Shown here: piece by piece, positions 17,139 to 25,932 of the stretch | How positions within the stretch are numbered: position 1 is the stretch's first letter | Layout of the letters: each line of letters starts with the position of its first letter | Assembly (NCBI GenBank): GCA_963792855.1 | Contig: CAWBXZ010000005.1 | Coordinates: 62,001-126,000 of the forward strand | Direction: 5' to 3' | DNA: 64,000 bases | Source of the DNA: SG8-40 sp963792855 | Lineage (GTDB): Bacteria > Pseudomonadota > Gammaproteobacteria > Burkholderiales > Eutrophovitaceae | Notes under the pieces: model-generated | What the model was told of the DNA's origin: nothing | Database searches by the model: none | Seen by the model: only the letters and a program-made list of their open reading frames with translations | Program-made: the position numbers and the translations under genes

Positions 17139-17996
17139 TCAGGCATTATCCGGCGCCATCAGCAATCGCATTTTTTTCATCGCCTGGGCTTCGACCTGCC
17201 GTACCCGCTCCGCGGAAATGCCGAACTCGTCGGCCAACTGATGCAATGTGGCCTGGTTGTCCTCGCGTAACCAGCGTGCCTCAATGATGCGGCGGCTGCG
17301 AGCGTCCAGCGTGGATAGTGCCTGAGCCAGACCTTCCGATCTGTTGCGCACGCCTTCCTCATGTTCCAGGATGCGGCCCGGATCGTCGTCCGTGTCCGTC
17401 AAGTACGAAACCGGCGCAAAGCTGTCTTCGTCATCCTCAACCGACGGATCGAGTGCGATATCGTGCCCCCCCATCCGGGTTTCCATTTCAATGACGTCTT
17501 CAGGACGCACGTTGAGGTCCTTGGCAATGGCGGCGGCCTCATCGCTACCAAGCGCGCCAAAACCTGATTTCATGCTGCGCAGGTTGAAGAATAGCTTGCG
17601 CTGCGCTTTTGTCGTTGCGACTTTGACAATGCGCCAGTTACGCAACACGAATTCATGTATCTCGGCGCGAATCCAGTGGACGGCGAACGACACCAAACGT
17701 ACACCCCTCGCAGGGTCGAAACGCTTCACCGCTTTCATCAATCCAATGTTGCCTTCCTGGATCAGATCCGAGTAAGGCAGGCCATAACCCCGGTACCCGC
17801 GAGCGATGGCTACCACCAGCCGCAAATGCGACAGGACCAGTGCGCGGGCGGCGTCCAGATCCTGATCTTGCTGAAAGCGGGTCGCGTAGGCTTGTTCCTC
17901 CGCCTGTGACAAGAGCGGAATCCGGTTAACGGCCTGAATATAGTTATCGAGACTGGCAACCGATGGCAAAGCCAATGTAGTTAGCGCATGCGACAT
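17139..17996 (-). CDS. rpoH: Heat-shock sigma factor RpoH (sigma-32)
   Basis: Alternative sigma factor for heat-shock promoters. Regions 2 and 4 are complete: SDLIQEGNIGLMKAVKRFD in region 2, and the C-terminal helix-turn-helix with LADEFGISAERVRQVE. The RpoH box, seen as QRKLFFNLR, confirms the subfamily. I placed the start at 17996 (MSHALTTLALP), 285 aa. A perfect GGAGG lies 8 bases upstream of it, whereas the longer frame's Met at 18014 has the ribosome site inside it. A CIRCE operator lies 28 bases upstream of the start, so HrcA may control it. Confidence 0.96.
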   Translation of the reverse strand: MSHALTTLALPSVASLDNYIQAVNRIPLLSQAEEQAYATRFQQDQDLDAARALVLSHLRLVVAIARGYRGYGLPYSDLIQEGNIGLMKAVKRFDPARGVRLVSFAVHWIRAEIHEFVLRNWRIVKVATTKAQRKLFFNLRSMKSGFGALGSDEAAAIAKDLNVRPEDVIEMETRMGGHDIALDPSVEDDEDSFAPVSYLTDTDDDPGRILEHEEGVRNRSEGLAQALSTLDARSRRIIEARWLREDNQATLHQLADEFGISAERVRQVEAQAMKKMRLLMAPDNA

Positions 17997-18023
17997 GTTC
18001 AAAACCTCCTTCACGGGGCAATT

Positions 18024-18050
18024 TTAGCACTCTGCTTATAAGAGTGCCAA
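18024..18050. promoter_or_regulatory. CIRCE operator (HrcA-binding site) upstream of rpoH
   Basis: TTAGCACTC at 18024-18032, a 9-base spacer, then GAGTGCCAA at 18042-18050. This matches the CIRCE consensus TTAGCACTC-N9-GAGTGCTAA with one mismatch and the exact spacer length. On the rpoH strand the spacer contains TATAAG (18040-18035), a plausible -10 element, so HrcA binding would block the promoter. A GGAACTC at 18067-18061 could be part of a sigma-E-type promoter, but its spacing to TCTTA (17) is slightly long. Confidence 0.85.
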
Positions 18051-18086
18051 GTGTCGCTCAGAGTTCCCTTGAAACTGGAAAGTCCT

Positions 18087-18992
18087 TTATCTCGGGTTCA
18101 TATGCCATAAGTGACGACTTACTGACATCCATGCTCCGAGCCACCCGAGCATCCCGGCCAAAGCCAGAAGCACGCCTGTTTGCTGCAGCGACATCATGCC
18201 GAGGCGCGGACTCAGGCCGAACAGGTCGCCAAACGCTGCCAGTTCATGATTGAGCATGCGTATGGCGAAGGTCACGATCAACCACGCCGCCCCGCCGCCG
18301 AGCAATCCCTGTAGTCCCCCGAGGTAGAGAAACGGCCTTCGGATGAAAAGGTTGGTCGCACCGATCAGTTTCGAAACCTCGATTTCGTCGCGTCTTGTAA
18401 GAATTTGTAGCCGGATCGTATTAAACGTGACGGCAACGAGTGCAATCGACAGCAGCACTCCCAGCAAGGTGACCAACAACTGCCCGATTCGTAGTGCCGC
18501 ATCGAGTTTGCGGGCCCATGCGGAGTCGAGTTGTACATGCTCCACTTCCGGCCAAGTCAGCGCCTCGTTGCGCAAGGCTTCAAGCAGATCCGGGTCGGCT
18601 GTTTTCCCGGCAACGATGAATGCGTGTGGCAACGGATTCTCATCGAGCTCGGACAAAACGTCTGACATCCCCGAGGCGCGTGTGAGTTCCTCAAGCGCCG
18701 TATCCCGGTCGACGAAGCGGAATTGTCCGACAGAAGAATGCCGGCGAAGCCGCTCTTCTATTGCGCTCGCGTCGCTGCGGCTGGCCCGTACGGACAGAAA
18801 CAGGCTTAGCTGCGGTTCGCTGGTGAGTTGGCGGGAAAATCGCGCCACATTGTCCAGACCCACGTAGAAGCCGCTGGGAAGCGCCAGGGCGATCCCGAAC
18901 ACCGCGACATTGAGCAAGGTCGCGAAGGGTTGTTCCAGCAACCGGCGCGCGCTGTCGCGAAAAGCGTCGAGGTGGGCAAACAGCCAGCTCAC
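18087..18992 (-). CDS. ftsX: Cell-division protein FtsX
   Basis: Permease-like partner of FtsE; FtsEX controls peptidoglycan hydrolases at the septum. It has a cytoplasmic N-terminus, a first transmembrane helix (about residues 23-43), a periplasmic domain of about 120 residues and three C-terminal helices. This is the four-helix FtsX layout at the usual length (301 aa). The Leu-rich LVTLLGVLLSIALVAVTFNT and the following ILTRRDEIEVSKLIGAT are typical of the family. Its ATG overlaps the ftsE stop by 4 bases. Confidence 0.94.
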   Translation of the reverse strand: MSWLFAHLDAFRDSARRLLEQPFATLLNVAVFGIALALPSGFYVGLDNVARFSRQLTSEPQLSLFLSVRASRSDASAIEERLRRHSSVGQFRFVDRDTALEELTRASGMSDVLSELDENPLPHAFIVAGKTADPDLLEALRNEALTWPEVEHVQLDSAWARKLDAALRIGQLLVTLLGVLLSIALVAVTFNTIRLQILTRRDEIEVSKLIGATNLFIRRPFLYLGGLQGLLGGGAAWLIVTFAIRMLNHELAAFGDLFGLSPRLGMMSLQQTGVLLALAGMLGWLGAWMSVSRHLWHMNPR

Positions 18993-19642
18993 TGTGCCAG
19001 CCCTCCGTGATCGAGACGTATGGTCCGGGCACCCAGGCCCTTAATCAGATCAAGATCGTGTGTGGCAATCACCACAGTGACACCAACCTGGTTGAATGCC
19101 TTGAACATGGCAATAATTTCCTTGCCGTACGCCTCATCCAGGTTGCCGGTTGGTTCATCGGCGAGCAGAATCGCCGGCCGATTGACGATTGCGCGTGCAA
19201 TGCAAAGACGTTGTTGTTCCCCGCCGGACAAGGTAACCGGCCGTGCTTTTTCGCGATCCAGCAGGCCTACCTTGTCGAGCGCGGCGCGCACGCGCCGGGC
19301 AATTTCCCGCCTCGGGAAACCGGAAATCACCAGGGGCAATGCCGCGTTGTCGTATACGCTGCGATCGAAAAGCAGCTTGTGGTCCTGAAAAATAAAACCG
19401 AAATTCCGGCGTAGAAATGGCAGCGAAGATCCGCCCATCGTGGTGATGTTCTTGCCGTTGATGACCACGCTGCCGCTAGTTGGGCGTTCGATACCCCCGA
19501 TCAGTTTGAGAAGCGTGCTCTTGCCGGCGCCTGAATGACCGGTGACAAACACCATCTCGCCCGGATCGACATGCGCAGAAACGTTTCTGAGCGCTTCGTA
19601 TCCGCCCGTATACCGTTTCGAGACGTGGCTGACCGTGATCAT
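18989..19642 (-). CDS. ftsE: Cell-division ATP-binding protein FtsE
   Basis: ABC-type ATPase that energises FtsX at the divisome. Walker A GHSGAGKST is at residues 35-43, the signature LSGGEQQR is near 140-147, and Walker B ILLADEPTGN near 159-168. The length of 217 aa is typical of FtsE. Order ftsY-ftsE-ftsX-rpoH on one strand matches the classic proteobacterial cluster. Confidence 0.96.
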   Translation of the reverse strand: MITVSHVSKRYTGGYEALRNVSAHVDPGEMVFVTGHSGAGKSTLLKLIGGIERPTSGSVVINGKNITTMGGSSLPFLRRNFGFIFQDHKLLFDRSVYDNAALPLVISGFPRREIARRVRAALDKVGLLDREKARPVTLSGGEQQRLCIARAIVNRPAILLADEPTGNLDEAYGKEIIAMFKAFNQVGVTVVIATHDLDLIKGLGARTIRLDHGGLAQ

Positions 19643-19705
19643 ATAGAGAGTTCACAGGGTGGTTCAATGCAGAAAACAGCCGCGGCGGCCTGCCGCTGTC
19701 TGTAC

Positions 19706-20689
19706 CTACCCGAACAGTGCATCGACGAACGCAGCGGCGTCAAATGGTCTTAGGTCGTCGATTCCCTCGCCGGTTCCGACAAAGCGCACAGGAATGGACC
19801 GATAGCGAGCGATACCTGCGATGGCGCCGCCTTTGGCGGTACCGTCGAGCTTGGTCAAAATCAAGCCCGTGACGCCAAGTGCCTGGTCGAACGCCTTGAC
19901 CTGCGTGACGGCGTTTTGTCCAGTGTTGGCGTCGAGAACAAGCAGGACTTCATGAGGCGCATCGGGCATCGCTTTGGCAATGACTCGCTTTACCTTTTTC
20001 AGCTCTTCCATCAGATGCAGTTGTGTCGGGAGCCGGCCCGCAGTATCCGCCAATACGACGTCCGCGTTTTTCGATTTCGCCGACTGGATCGCGTCAAAGA
20101 TGACTGCGGCGGCATCGCCGCCTTCCTGCGCAATCACGGTCACTTCGTTGCGCTCGCCCCAGATCCTGAGTTGCTTCTCGGCAGCAGCGCGAAAAGTGTC
20201 GCCCGCAGCCAAAACCACCGAAAGCCCTGCATCGACCAGCTGCTTGGTCAGCTTGCCGATCGACGTGGTCTTGCCGGCGCCGTTGACGCCGGCGAGCAAG
20301 ATAACAAATGGTTTCGCGGTGTCGATTTGCAAGGGTGCTTCCAGCGGAGAGAGCAGTTCGAGTAATTCGGCTCTGAGCGCGTCCCGAACCCCGCTGGCTT
20401 CGCTGATTCGAGCACGCTTTACGCGCTGTCGGGTAGCATCGACCAGATGCTGCGTGGCATCGACTCCGACATCACAAGTCAACAATACTGTTTCGAGTTC
20501 CTCGAATAGCGCTTCATCAATAGCCCGGCCCGGGGCAAGCAGCACCGTCAACTGTTTTCCCAGACGGTCGCGTGTTGCACTCAGGCTTTGTTTGAGGCGA
20601 CCGGCGAGCGATGGGCGGGTAACTGCGGTATCGTTCTCAACCGGTGGGTCTGCCTCCGGCACCTTGTTAGTTCTCAGGAAACTAAACAT
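19706..20689 (-). CDS. ftsY: Signal-recognition-particle receptor FtsY
   Basis: SRP GTPase that docks ribosome-SRP complexes at the membrane for co-translational insertion. The NG domain is complete: G1 GVNGAGKTT at 134-142, the DTAGRLPTQLHLMEEL segment, and TKLDGTAKGG near the end. The acidic A domain is very short (about 25 residues), so the protein is close to a bare NG receptor at 327 aa. The start MFSFLR is near the divergent M16 peptidase gene. Confidence 0.95.
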   Translation of the reverse strand: MFSFLRTNKVPEADPPVENDTAVTRPSLAGRLKQSLSATRDRLGKQLTVLLAPGRAIDEALFEELETVLLTCDVGVDATQHLVDATRQRVKRARISEASGVRDALRAELLELLSPLEAPLQIDTAKPFVILLAGVNGAGKTTSIGKLTKQLVDAGLSVVLAAGDTFRAAAEKQLRIWGERNEVTVIAQEGGDAAAVIFDAIQSAKSKNADVVLADTAGRLPTQLHLMEELKKVKRVIAKAMPDAPHEVLLVLDANTGQNAVTQVKAFDQALGVTGLILTKLDGTAKGGAIAGIARYRSIPVRFVGTGEGIDDLRPFDAAAFVDALFG

Positions 20690-20727
20690 ACTGTTTGTGT
20701 GTCACATTAATCTGGTGGACAGATGTG

Positions 20728-22275
20728 ATGCCGATTTTGCGGCACCAAGTCCGATGGTGGCTACGTTCGTTATTCCATTTTTTCCAACTTATGATTCTAT
20801 TCTGTTTGAGCCGTTTACGTTTGCTGCGCGCTGCGCCGGGAAGGGTTGGCGAGGTCTGTCGCGATCACCGGGAAGTCCGGCATCATCGCCGCCCTGGCGG
20901 TTGGTTGGCCTGCTGCGTGCTGACACTTGCGCTGCACTCCTGGGCGACGATGGCGCATGCGGCAGAAGATCTGAAAGTCCATAGCAGAACGCTGGAAAAT
21001 GGCCTGGAAGTCTACGTCAAGGTCGATAACCGGGCGCCAGTGGCAGTATCGATGGTCTGGTATCGCGCCGGCGGCGTAGACGAAACCAGCGGCACGACGG
21101 GGGTCGCGCACGTGCTTGAGCACATGATGTTTCAAGGCACGCGGACAACCGCTCCGGGAGAGTTTGCTCAAATGATCGCGCAAGTTGGCGGACGCTCCAA
21201 CGCGTTCACGGCGTCCGATTACACCGGCTACTTCCAGGAACTTCACAAGTCCAACCTGGAGTTGGCGTTGCGCCTCGAAGCGGATCGAATGGTCAATCTT
21301 AATCTCGACGAACAGGAGTTCAGCAAGGAGTTGCGCGTCGTAATGGAAGAGCGCCGTCAACGTGTCGACGACAATCCGCACGCCTTGGTTTTTGAGCGCT
21401 TGAACGCGGCAATGTACGTGGCGCATCCATACCGGCAGCCCGTGGTTGGCTGGATGAGCGATCTCGAAAGCATGCAGTTGAGCGACGCGCGCACCTGGTA
21501 TGAGAACTGGTACGCGCCCAATAACGCCATTCTGGTCGTTGCCGGCGATGTCGAACCAGAGGCGGTTTTTTCGCTTGCGGAGAAATACTTCGGGACCATC
21601 GCAGCGCGGCCGTTGCCGGTGCGCAAGCCGCGTTCCGAACCCGAGCAAACCGGGATTCGTCGCATCGTCGTAAAGGCTCCGGCGCGATTGCCGGCGATGA
21701 CGATGGCCTACCACGCCCCCCGGCTGGCAGATGTGGAAGGTGACTGGGAGCCGTACGCGCTGTCGATTCTTGCCGGCGTGCTTGACGGATACTCGGCCGC
21801 CCGGCTCGAGCGCGAACTGGTACGCAACGCACGTGTCGCCAACTCGGTGAGTTCGGATTACGACGGTCTGAGGCGCGGCCCGGGCGCTTTTTACGTAAGC
21901 TTCACTCCCGTACAGGGAAAGACCGTGGAAGACGTTGAGCGGGCGTGGCGAGACCAGCTTGCACGGCTGATTTCGGAGGGCGTGAGCGACGATGAATTGC
22001 GCCGGGTCAAGTCGCAGGTGGTTGCGTCCCAGGTCTACAGCGAGGATTCCGTTTATGGACAGGCGGCCCGCATCGGCAGAATGCGTTCGCTGGGCCTGCC
22101 CCACGATGCCGCCACGACCATTACCGAACGCTTGCGCCAGGTAACTGCCGAGCAAGTCCAGGAAGTTGCCAGAAAATACCTGATCGACGACAAACTCACG
22201 GTTGCGGTACTCGAGCCCGAGGACGTGGCCAAAGGGGACATCGGTGGTCGTTCGAATGGGATGGAAGTCGAATGA
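20728..22275 (+). CDS. M16-family zinc metallopeptidase (catalytic homologue)
   Basis: Insulinase/processing-peptidase-like protein, probably periplasmic. The inverted zinc motif HVLEH is at about residues 128-132 with the downstream Glu in ELRVVMEERR, so the active site appears intact. M16 N- and C-terminal halves are both present. The start is uncertain: ATG 20728 follows GGTGGA, but the signal-like stretch WLACCVLTLALHSWATMAHA lies about 60 residues later, so a start near 20905 (TTG) is possible. The second M16 gene overlaps by 4 bases; the pair usually forms a heterodimer. Confidence 0.85.
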   Translation: MPILRHQVRWWLRSLFHFFQLMILFCLSRLRLLRAAPGRVGEVCRDHREVRHHRRPGGWLACCVLTLALHSWATMAHAAEDLKVHSRTLENGLEVYVKVDNRAPVAVSMVWYRAGGVDETSGTTGVAHVLEHMMFQGTRTTAPGEFAQMIAQVGGRSNAFTASDYTGYFQELHKSNLELALRLEADRMVNLNLDEQEFSKELRVVMEERRQRVDDNPHALVFERLNAAMYVAHPYRQPVVGWMSDLESMQLSDARTWYENWYAPNNAILVVAGDVEPEAVFSLAEKYFGTIAARPLPVRKPRSEPEQTGIRRIVVKAPARLPAMTMAYHAPRLADVEGDWEPYALSILAGVLDGYSAARLERELVRNARVANSVSSDYDGLRRGPGAFYVSFTPVQGKTVEDVERAWRDQLARLISEGVSDDELRRVKSQVVASQVYSEDSVYGQAARIGRMRSLGLPHDAATTITERLRQVTAEQVQEVARKYLIDDKLTVAVLEPEDVAKGDIGGRSNGMEVE

Positions 22276-23660
22276 ATACGGCAATGAGATTTGCAGCGCG
22301 GTTATCTGAAGTCGATGCGGGCCGGCGCTGCAGGGTTGTTGGCAGTGTATGGCTGGCCTGGGTCGTCGTCGGTGTGCTGTTTGTAATGTCGCGTCCAACC
22401 TGGGCAGCGCTCGAAATCGAAAGCTGGAAAACGGAAAGCGGGGCGCGGGTGTTGTTTCTCGAGACACGTGTGCTGCCGATCGTTGACGTGTCGATCGAGT
22501 TTCCTGCGGGGTCGGGCCGGGACCAACCCGGCAAGAGCGGCCTGGCAAGCATGACACTGGCAATGATGAAAAAAGGCACCCGCTCACTGGACGAAAACCA
22601 GATTTCGGAGCAGCTTGCCGGAATTGGCGCGCTCCTGTCCAGCACGTTCGACCTTGATCGCAGTGGATTTTCTTTGCGCACCCTTTCGGACGCCGACACC
22701 CGGAATATGGCTCTCGACGTGCTGCGCGACATTGTCGTATCGCCCAGTTTTCCGCAGGCGGTGCTGGAGCGCGACAAAGCGCGCACTATCGCCTTTATTG
22801 AAGAGAGCAAGACGCGTCCCAATGTCATTGTCGACCAGGCATTCCAGCACCAACTCTACGGCGACCATCCGTACGGCTCCGCAGCCTCCGGGGAGCCGGA
22901 AACCATTGCCGCGCTCACGCGAGAAGATCTGGTCGCATTCCATCAGCGCTTCTTCGTATCGGACGAGGCGGTTGTGGTGGTCGTCGGGGACGTATCCAGA
23001 GAAGAAGCACAACGCATCGCCCTTCGTTTGACGGATGACTTGCCGCGTTCCGGACAAGCGCTGCCGTCGCTGCCGGAGGTCCCGGAACCGGCAAAGAGCA
23101 CCGAGATCATCATTCCGCACGCCGCCAGTCAGGCGCACATTCGTCTCGGTATGCCAGGGGTGCGCCGCGGCGACCCTGATTACTTCTCGCTGTGGTTAGC
23201 CGCCCAGATTCTGGGCGGAGGCGGCATGACGTCAATGCTGAATCAGGAACTGCGCGAGGACCGCGGCCTCACGTACAGTGTTTACAGCTATTTTTCTCCT
23301 TACCAACAGCGCGGGCCCTTTGTGATTTCGTTGCAGACCCGCAAGGATCAGGCGTGGGAAGCGCTCGACGTGGCGCTTGCCACGCTGGAGAAACTGGTCG
23401 CCGAGGGACCCACAGAAGCGCAATTGCATGCGGCGAAACAATATGTGATTGGCGGATTCGCTCTCAATATCGACAGCAACGCGGAATTGGCCAACTATCT
23501 TGCAATGATCGGGTTTTACCGTCTGCCGCTCGATTACATTGATCGATTCCCGGAAGAGATCGAAAAAGTCACGATGGAGCAGGTGAAGGATGCGCTGCGC
23601 CGGCGGCTTGCACCGAATCGAACAGTAACAGTGGTTGTTGGTCCGACGGCCAGGCCGTGA
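22272..23660 (+). CDS. M16-family peptidase homologue lacking the zinc motif
   Basis: Partner subunit of the preceding M16 protein. It has a signal-like N-terminus (about residues 20-45) and the M16 fold, but the position of HxxEH reads SMTLAM, so zinc ligands are missing and it is expected to be non-catalytic. The C-terminal segment with GGGGMTSMLNQELREDRGLTYSVYS in two parts (from LGGGGMTSML onward) is well conserved, matching the substrate-binding Arg/Tyr region of M16B subunits. ATGA overlap with the catalytic gene supports co-translation. Substrate unknown. Confidence 0.85.
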   Translation: MNTAMRFAARLSEVDAGRRCRVVGSVWLAWVVVGVLFVMSRPTWAALEIESWKTESGARVLFLETRVLPIVDVSIEFPAGSGRDQPGKSGLASMTLAMMKKGTRSLDENQISEQLAGIGALLSSTFDLDRSGFSLRTLSDADTRNMALDVLRDIVVSPSFPQAVLERDKARTIAFIEESKTRPNVIVDQAFQHQLYGDHPYGSAASGEPETIAALTREDLVAFHQRFFVSDEAVVVVVGDVSREEAQRIALRLTDDLPRSGQALPSLPEVPEPAKSTEIIIPHAASQAHIRLGMPGVRRGDPDYFSLWLAAQILGGGGMTSMLNQELREDRGLTYSVYSYFSPYQQRGPFVISLQTRKDQAWEALDVALATLEKLVAEGPTEAQLHAAKQYVIGGFALNIDSNAELANYLAMIGFYRLPLDYIDRFPEEIEKVTMEQVKDALRRRLAPNRTVTVVVGPTARP

Positions 23661-23661
23661 C

Positions 23662-24210
23662 GTGGGCAAGCGCAATCAGGTCAGAATCATTGCCGGTCAG
23701 TGGCGCCGCCACCAGCTGCAATTCCCGTCTGCCGTGGATCTGCGGCCAACGCCCGATCGGGTCCGTGAGACGCTGTTCAACTGGTTGGGCCAGTCGCTCG
23801 AAGACAAGACCTGCCTCGACCTCTTTGCCGGCAGCGGTGCGCTGGGATTTGAGGCGGCATCGCGCGCTGCCCGGAACGTTGTCCTGGTAGAGCGCGATCG
23901 CGCCGCGCATGCGGCTTTGGTGGCGAACGCCAGGAAACTGCGTGCCACGAACGTTGAGCTGCGCCATGCAGATGCTTTCGGGTTCCTGGCCGGGGATCGG
24001 CGTGCTTTTGACGTGGTTTTTCTTGATCCGCCCTATCAGTCGGCGGTGCTGCCGGAGCTGCTGGCGAAACTCCGGGCGCATCTTGCGAGCCGAGCGTTTG
24101 TTTATCTGGAGGCCGCCAGGGTGCCGGAGATACCCCCTGAGTATCAAATCCGACACCAGTCGCGTGCCGGGCGAGTCAATTATCTCCTGTTAGAATCCGG
24201 TGACAATTAG
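23662..24210 (+). CDS. rsmD: 16S rRNA (guanine(966)-N(2))-methyltransferase RsmD
   Basis: Methylates G966 of 16S rRNA. The N-terminus VRIIAGQWRRHQLQFP and the RPTPDRVRETLFNWL segment are hallmark RsmD sequences. The SAM motif is LDLFAGSGALGFEAASR, and the catalytic motif is FLDPPYQ. I chose the GTG at 23662, directly after the M16 stop, over a TTG at 23635. The 182-aa length fits. coaD follows, as in many Proteobacteria. Confidence 0.94.
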   Translation: MGKRNQVRIIAGQWRRHQLQFPSAVDLRPTPDRVRETLFNWLGQSLEDKTCLDLFAGSGALGFEAASRAARNVVLVERDRAAHAALVANARKLRATNVELRHADAFGFLAGDRRAFDVVFLDPPYQSAVLPELLAKLRAHLASRAFVYLEAARVPEIPPEYQIRHQSRAGRVNYLLLESGDN

Positions 24211-24255
24211 GATGTGCCAGGCAGCATAACTCACCGGCAGACCGGGATTCCCGAC

Positions 24256-24747
24256 ATGGCGACCAGATTCAACAGAACCGTTTACCCAGGCACGTTTGAC
24301 CCGTTTACCCGCGGGCATGAAGATCTTGTGCGGCGCGCCGCGAGCCTGTTCGAGGAAGTCATTGTCGCCGTCGCCGACAGCCGGGCCAAGCAGCCCCTGT
24401 TCTCGCTCGAGCAGCGGGTCGCAATTGCGAAAGAGGTGCTTGCCGATTATGACAACGTCAGTGTGGAAGGTTTTTCCGGGCTGCTGATGGACTTCATCAG
24501 ACGGCGGCAGGCCAAAGTGATCCTGCGTGGTTTGCGTGCGGTGTCCGATTTCGAATACGAATTTCAGATGGCAGGGATGAACCGCAATCTTTATCCGGAC
24601 GTGGAGACGATTTTCCTCACACCGGCCGAGCAGTACATGTTCATTTCGGCGACCATGGTTCGCGAAATAGCAATGCTCGGCGGCGATGTCGCGCCTTTCG
24701 TAAACCCCGCGGTGCTTGTTCACATCAACAAGCGTCTGGCGCGTTGA
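24256..24747 (+). CDS. coaD: Phosphopantetheine adenylyltransferase
   Basis: Adenylates 4'-phosphopantetheine to dephospho-CoA in coenzyme A synthesis. The nucleotidyltransferase motif GTFDPFTRGH is at residues 12-21, and the C-terminal ISATMVREIA corresponds to the family's SSTxVRE. The length of 163 aa is normal. The ATG at 24256 is preferred over an upstream in-frame start that would add 14 unrelated residues. Confidence 0.96.
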   Translation: MATRFNRTVYPGTFDPFTRGHEDLVRRAASLFEEVIVAVADSRAKQPLFSLEQRVAIAKEVLADYDNVSVEGFSGLLMDFIRRRQAKVILRGLRAVSDFEYEFQMAGMNRNLYPDVETIFLTPAEQYMFISATMVREIAMLGGDVAPFVNPAVLVHINKRLAR

Positions 24748-24760
24748 GGGGGGCGGGTTT

Positions 24761-25030
24761 ATGGCTTTGATGATTACCGACGAGTGCATCAACTGCGATG
24801 TTTGCGAGCCGGAGTGTCCTAACGAGGCAATTTATCAAGGCGAGGAAATCTACGAGATCGACCCGGACAAGTGCACCGAATGCGTTGGGCATTTCGACCA
24901 GCCGCAATGCCAGGAAGTGTGCCCGGTTGACTGCATTCCTCTCGATCCGCAGCGCACCGAGACGAAAGAACAGTTGCTGGCAAAGTACGAGACGCTGATG
25001 GCCGCCAAGCAGGTCGAGTCCGCGAACTAG
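24761..25030 (+). CDS. YfhL-type 2[4Fe-4S] ferredoxin
   Basis: Small bacterial-type ferredoxin, 89 aa. Cluster motif one has C9, C12, C15 and C19; motif two has C38, C41, C50, C54 and C58, with the longer insert between the second and third Cys typical of the YfhL/Alvin family. The C-terminal tail is a charged helix. The GAGGGGGGCGGG stretch just upstream is a strong ribosome site. It follows coaD by 13 bases, a common arrangement in Beta- and Gammaproteobacteria. The redox partner is unknown. Confidence 0.93.
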   Translation: MALMITDECINCDVCEPECPNEAIYQGEEIYEIDPDKCTECVGHFDQPQCQEVCPVDCIPLDPQRTETKEQLLAKYETLMAAKQVESAN

Positions 25031-25105
25031 TCGTCCGCGGCGGCTATTCGATTCGTGGTCCCGTCGCGGGCCGCGTGATGCCTTGCACGGGCTGGGTCGT
25101 CCCGT

Positions 25106-25921
25106 TCAGCGCTGGCAACGGGTGCAGTAAAACGTTGAACGTTGGCCCAGCCGAATGCTGCGAACCGGTGTCCCGCAGATCCTGCAGGGTTCTCCCTGCC
25201 TGGCGTACACCATGTACTGTTGCTGAAAGTATCCTGGCTGGCCATCGGTGCCGAAGAAGTCGCGCAGACTGCTGCCCCCGGCTTCGATCGCGCACAGCAA
25301 GGTGTCCTTGATTGCGGCTACCAGCCTTGCGCATCGTTGCATGCTCAGGCGCCCGGCTTTCGTGCGCGGATTGATTCGCGCCCGAAACAATGCTTCGTTC
25401 GCGTAAATGTTTCCAACGCCGGTGACGATTTCGTTATTCATCAACGCCAGCTTGATTGACATGCTGCGCCCGTGGATTCGTTTGTGCAGCCAGCCGGCGT
25501 CGAACGCCGCTTCGAGGGGTTCCGGGGCGAGGTGGCGCATCAATGGATGCATCGACGGATGTTGCGTCGTCCACAGCAGCGCACCGAATCGGCGCGGATC
25601 GGTAAAACGAACCAGCATGCCGGAAGACAGGACGATGTCAAAGTGATCGTGCTTTGATGGCGGCGTTGCCTTCGGTATGACGCGAAGCCGCCCGGACATG
25701 CCAAGATGCACGATCAGCCAGCCTGTGTCGCAATCGATGAGCAGGTACTTGCCGCGCCGGTCGACGCGCCGGATCAACGAGCCACTGGCTTGTCTTTCGA
25801 GAGTCTTCGTCACCGGCCATCGCAAGCGCCGGTCACGCACCACCACCTTGTCGATGCGCTGGCCATCCATGTGCGGCGCCAGCCCACGGCGTGTTGTTTC
25901 GACCTCAGGTAATTCGGGCAC
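25106..25921 (-). CDS. mutM: Formamidopyrimidine-DNA glycosylase (Fpg/MutM)
   Basis: Base-excision enzyme removing 8-oxoguanine and FaPy lesions. The catalytic N-terminal Pro is in MPELPEVETTRRGL. The helix-two-turn-helix segment with GVGNIYANEALFRARI is present, and the C-terminal zinc finger has CRICG and CTRCQ. Length 271 aa. It is convergent to the ferredoxin gene across 75 bases and lies 11 bases downstream of the DUF4340 gene on the same strand. Confidence 0.96.
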   Translation of the reverse strand: MPELPEVETTRRGLAPHMDGQRIDKVVVRDRRLRWPVTKTLERQASGSLIRRVDRRGKYLLIDCDTGWLIVHLGMSGRLRVIPKATPPSKHDHFDIVLSSGMLVRFTDPRRFGALLWTTQHPSMHPLMRHLAPEPLEAAFDAGWLHKRIHGRSMSIKLALMNNEIVTGVGNIYANEALFRARINPRTKAGRLSMQRCARLVAAIKDTLLCAIEAGGSSLRDFFGTDGQPGYFQQQYMVYARQGEPCRICGTPVRSIRLGQRSTFYCTRCQR

Positions 25922-25932
25922 TGTGGCGTGCG

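Noticed and set aside
20815..22587. 590-aa open frame on the minus strand across the M16 genes
   Set aside because: It is a shadow frame in GC-rich DNA; the plus-strand M16 sequence carries zinc and fold motifs.
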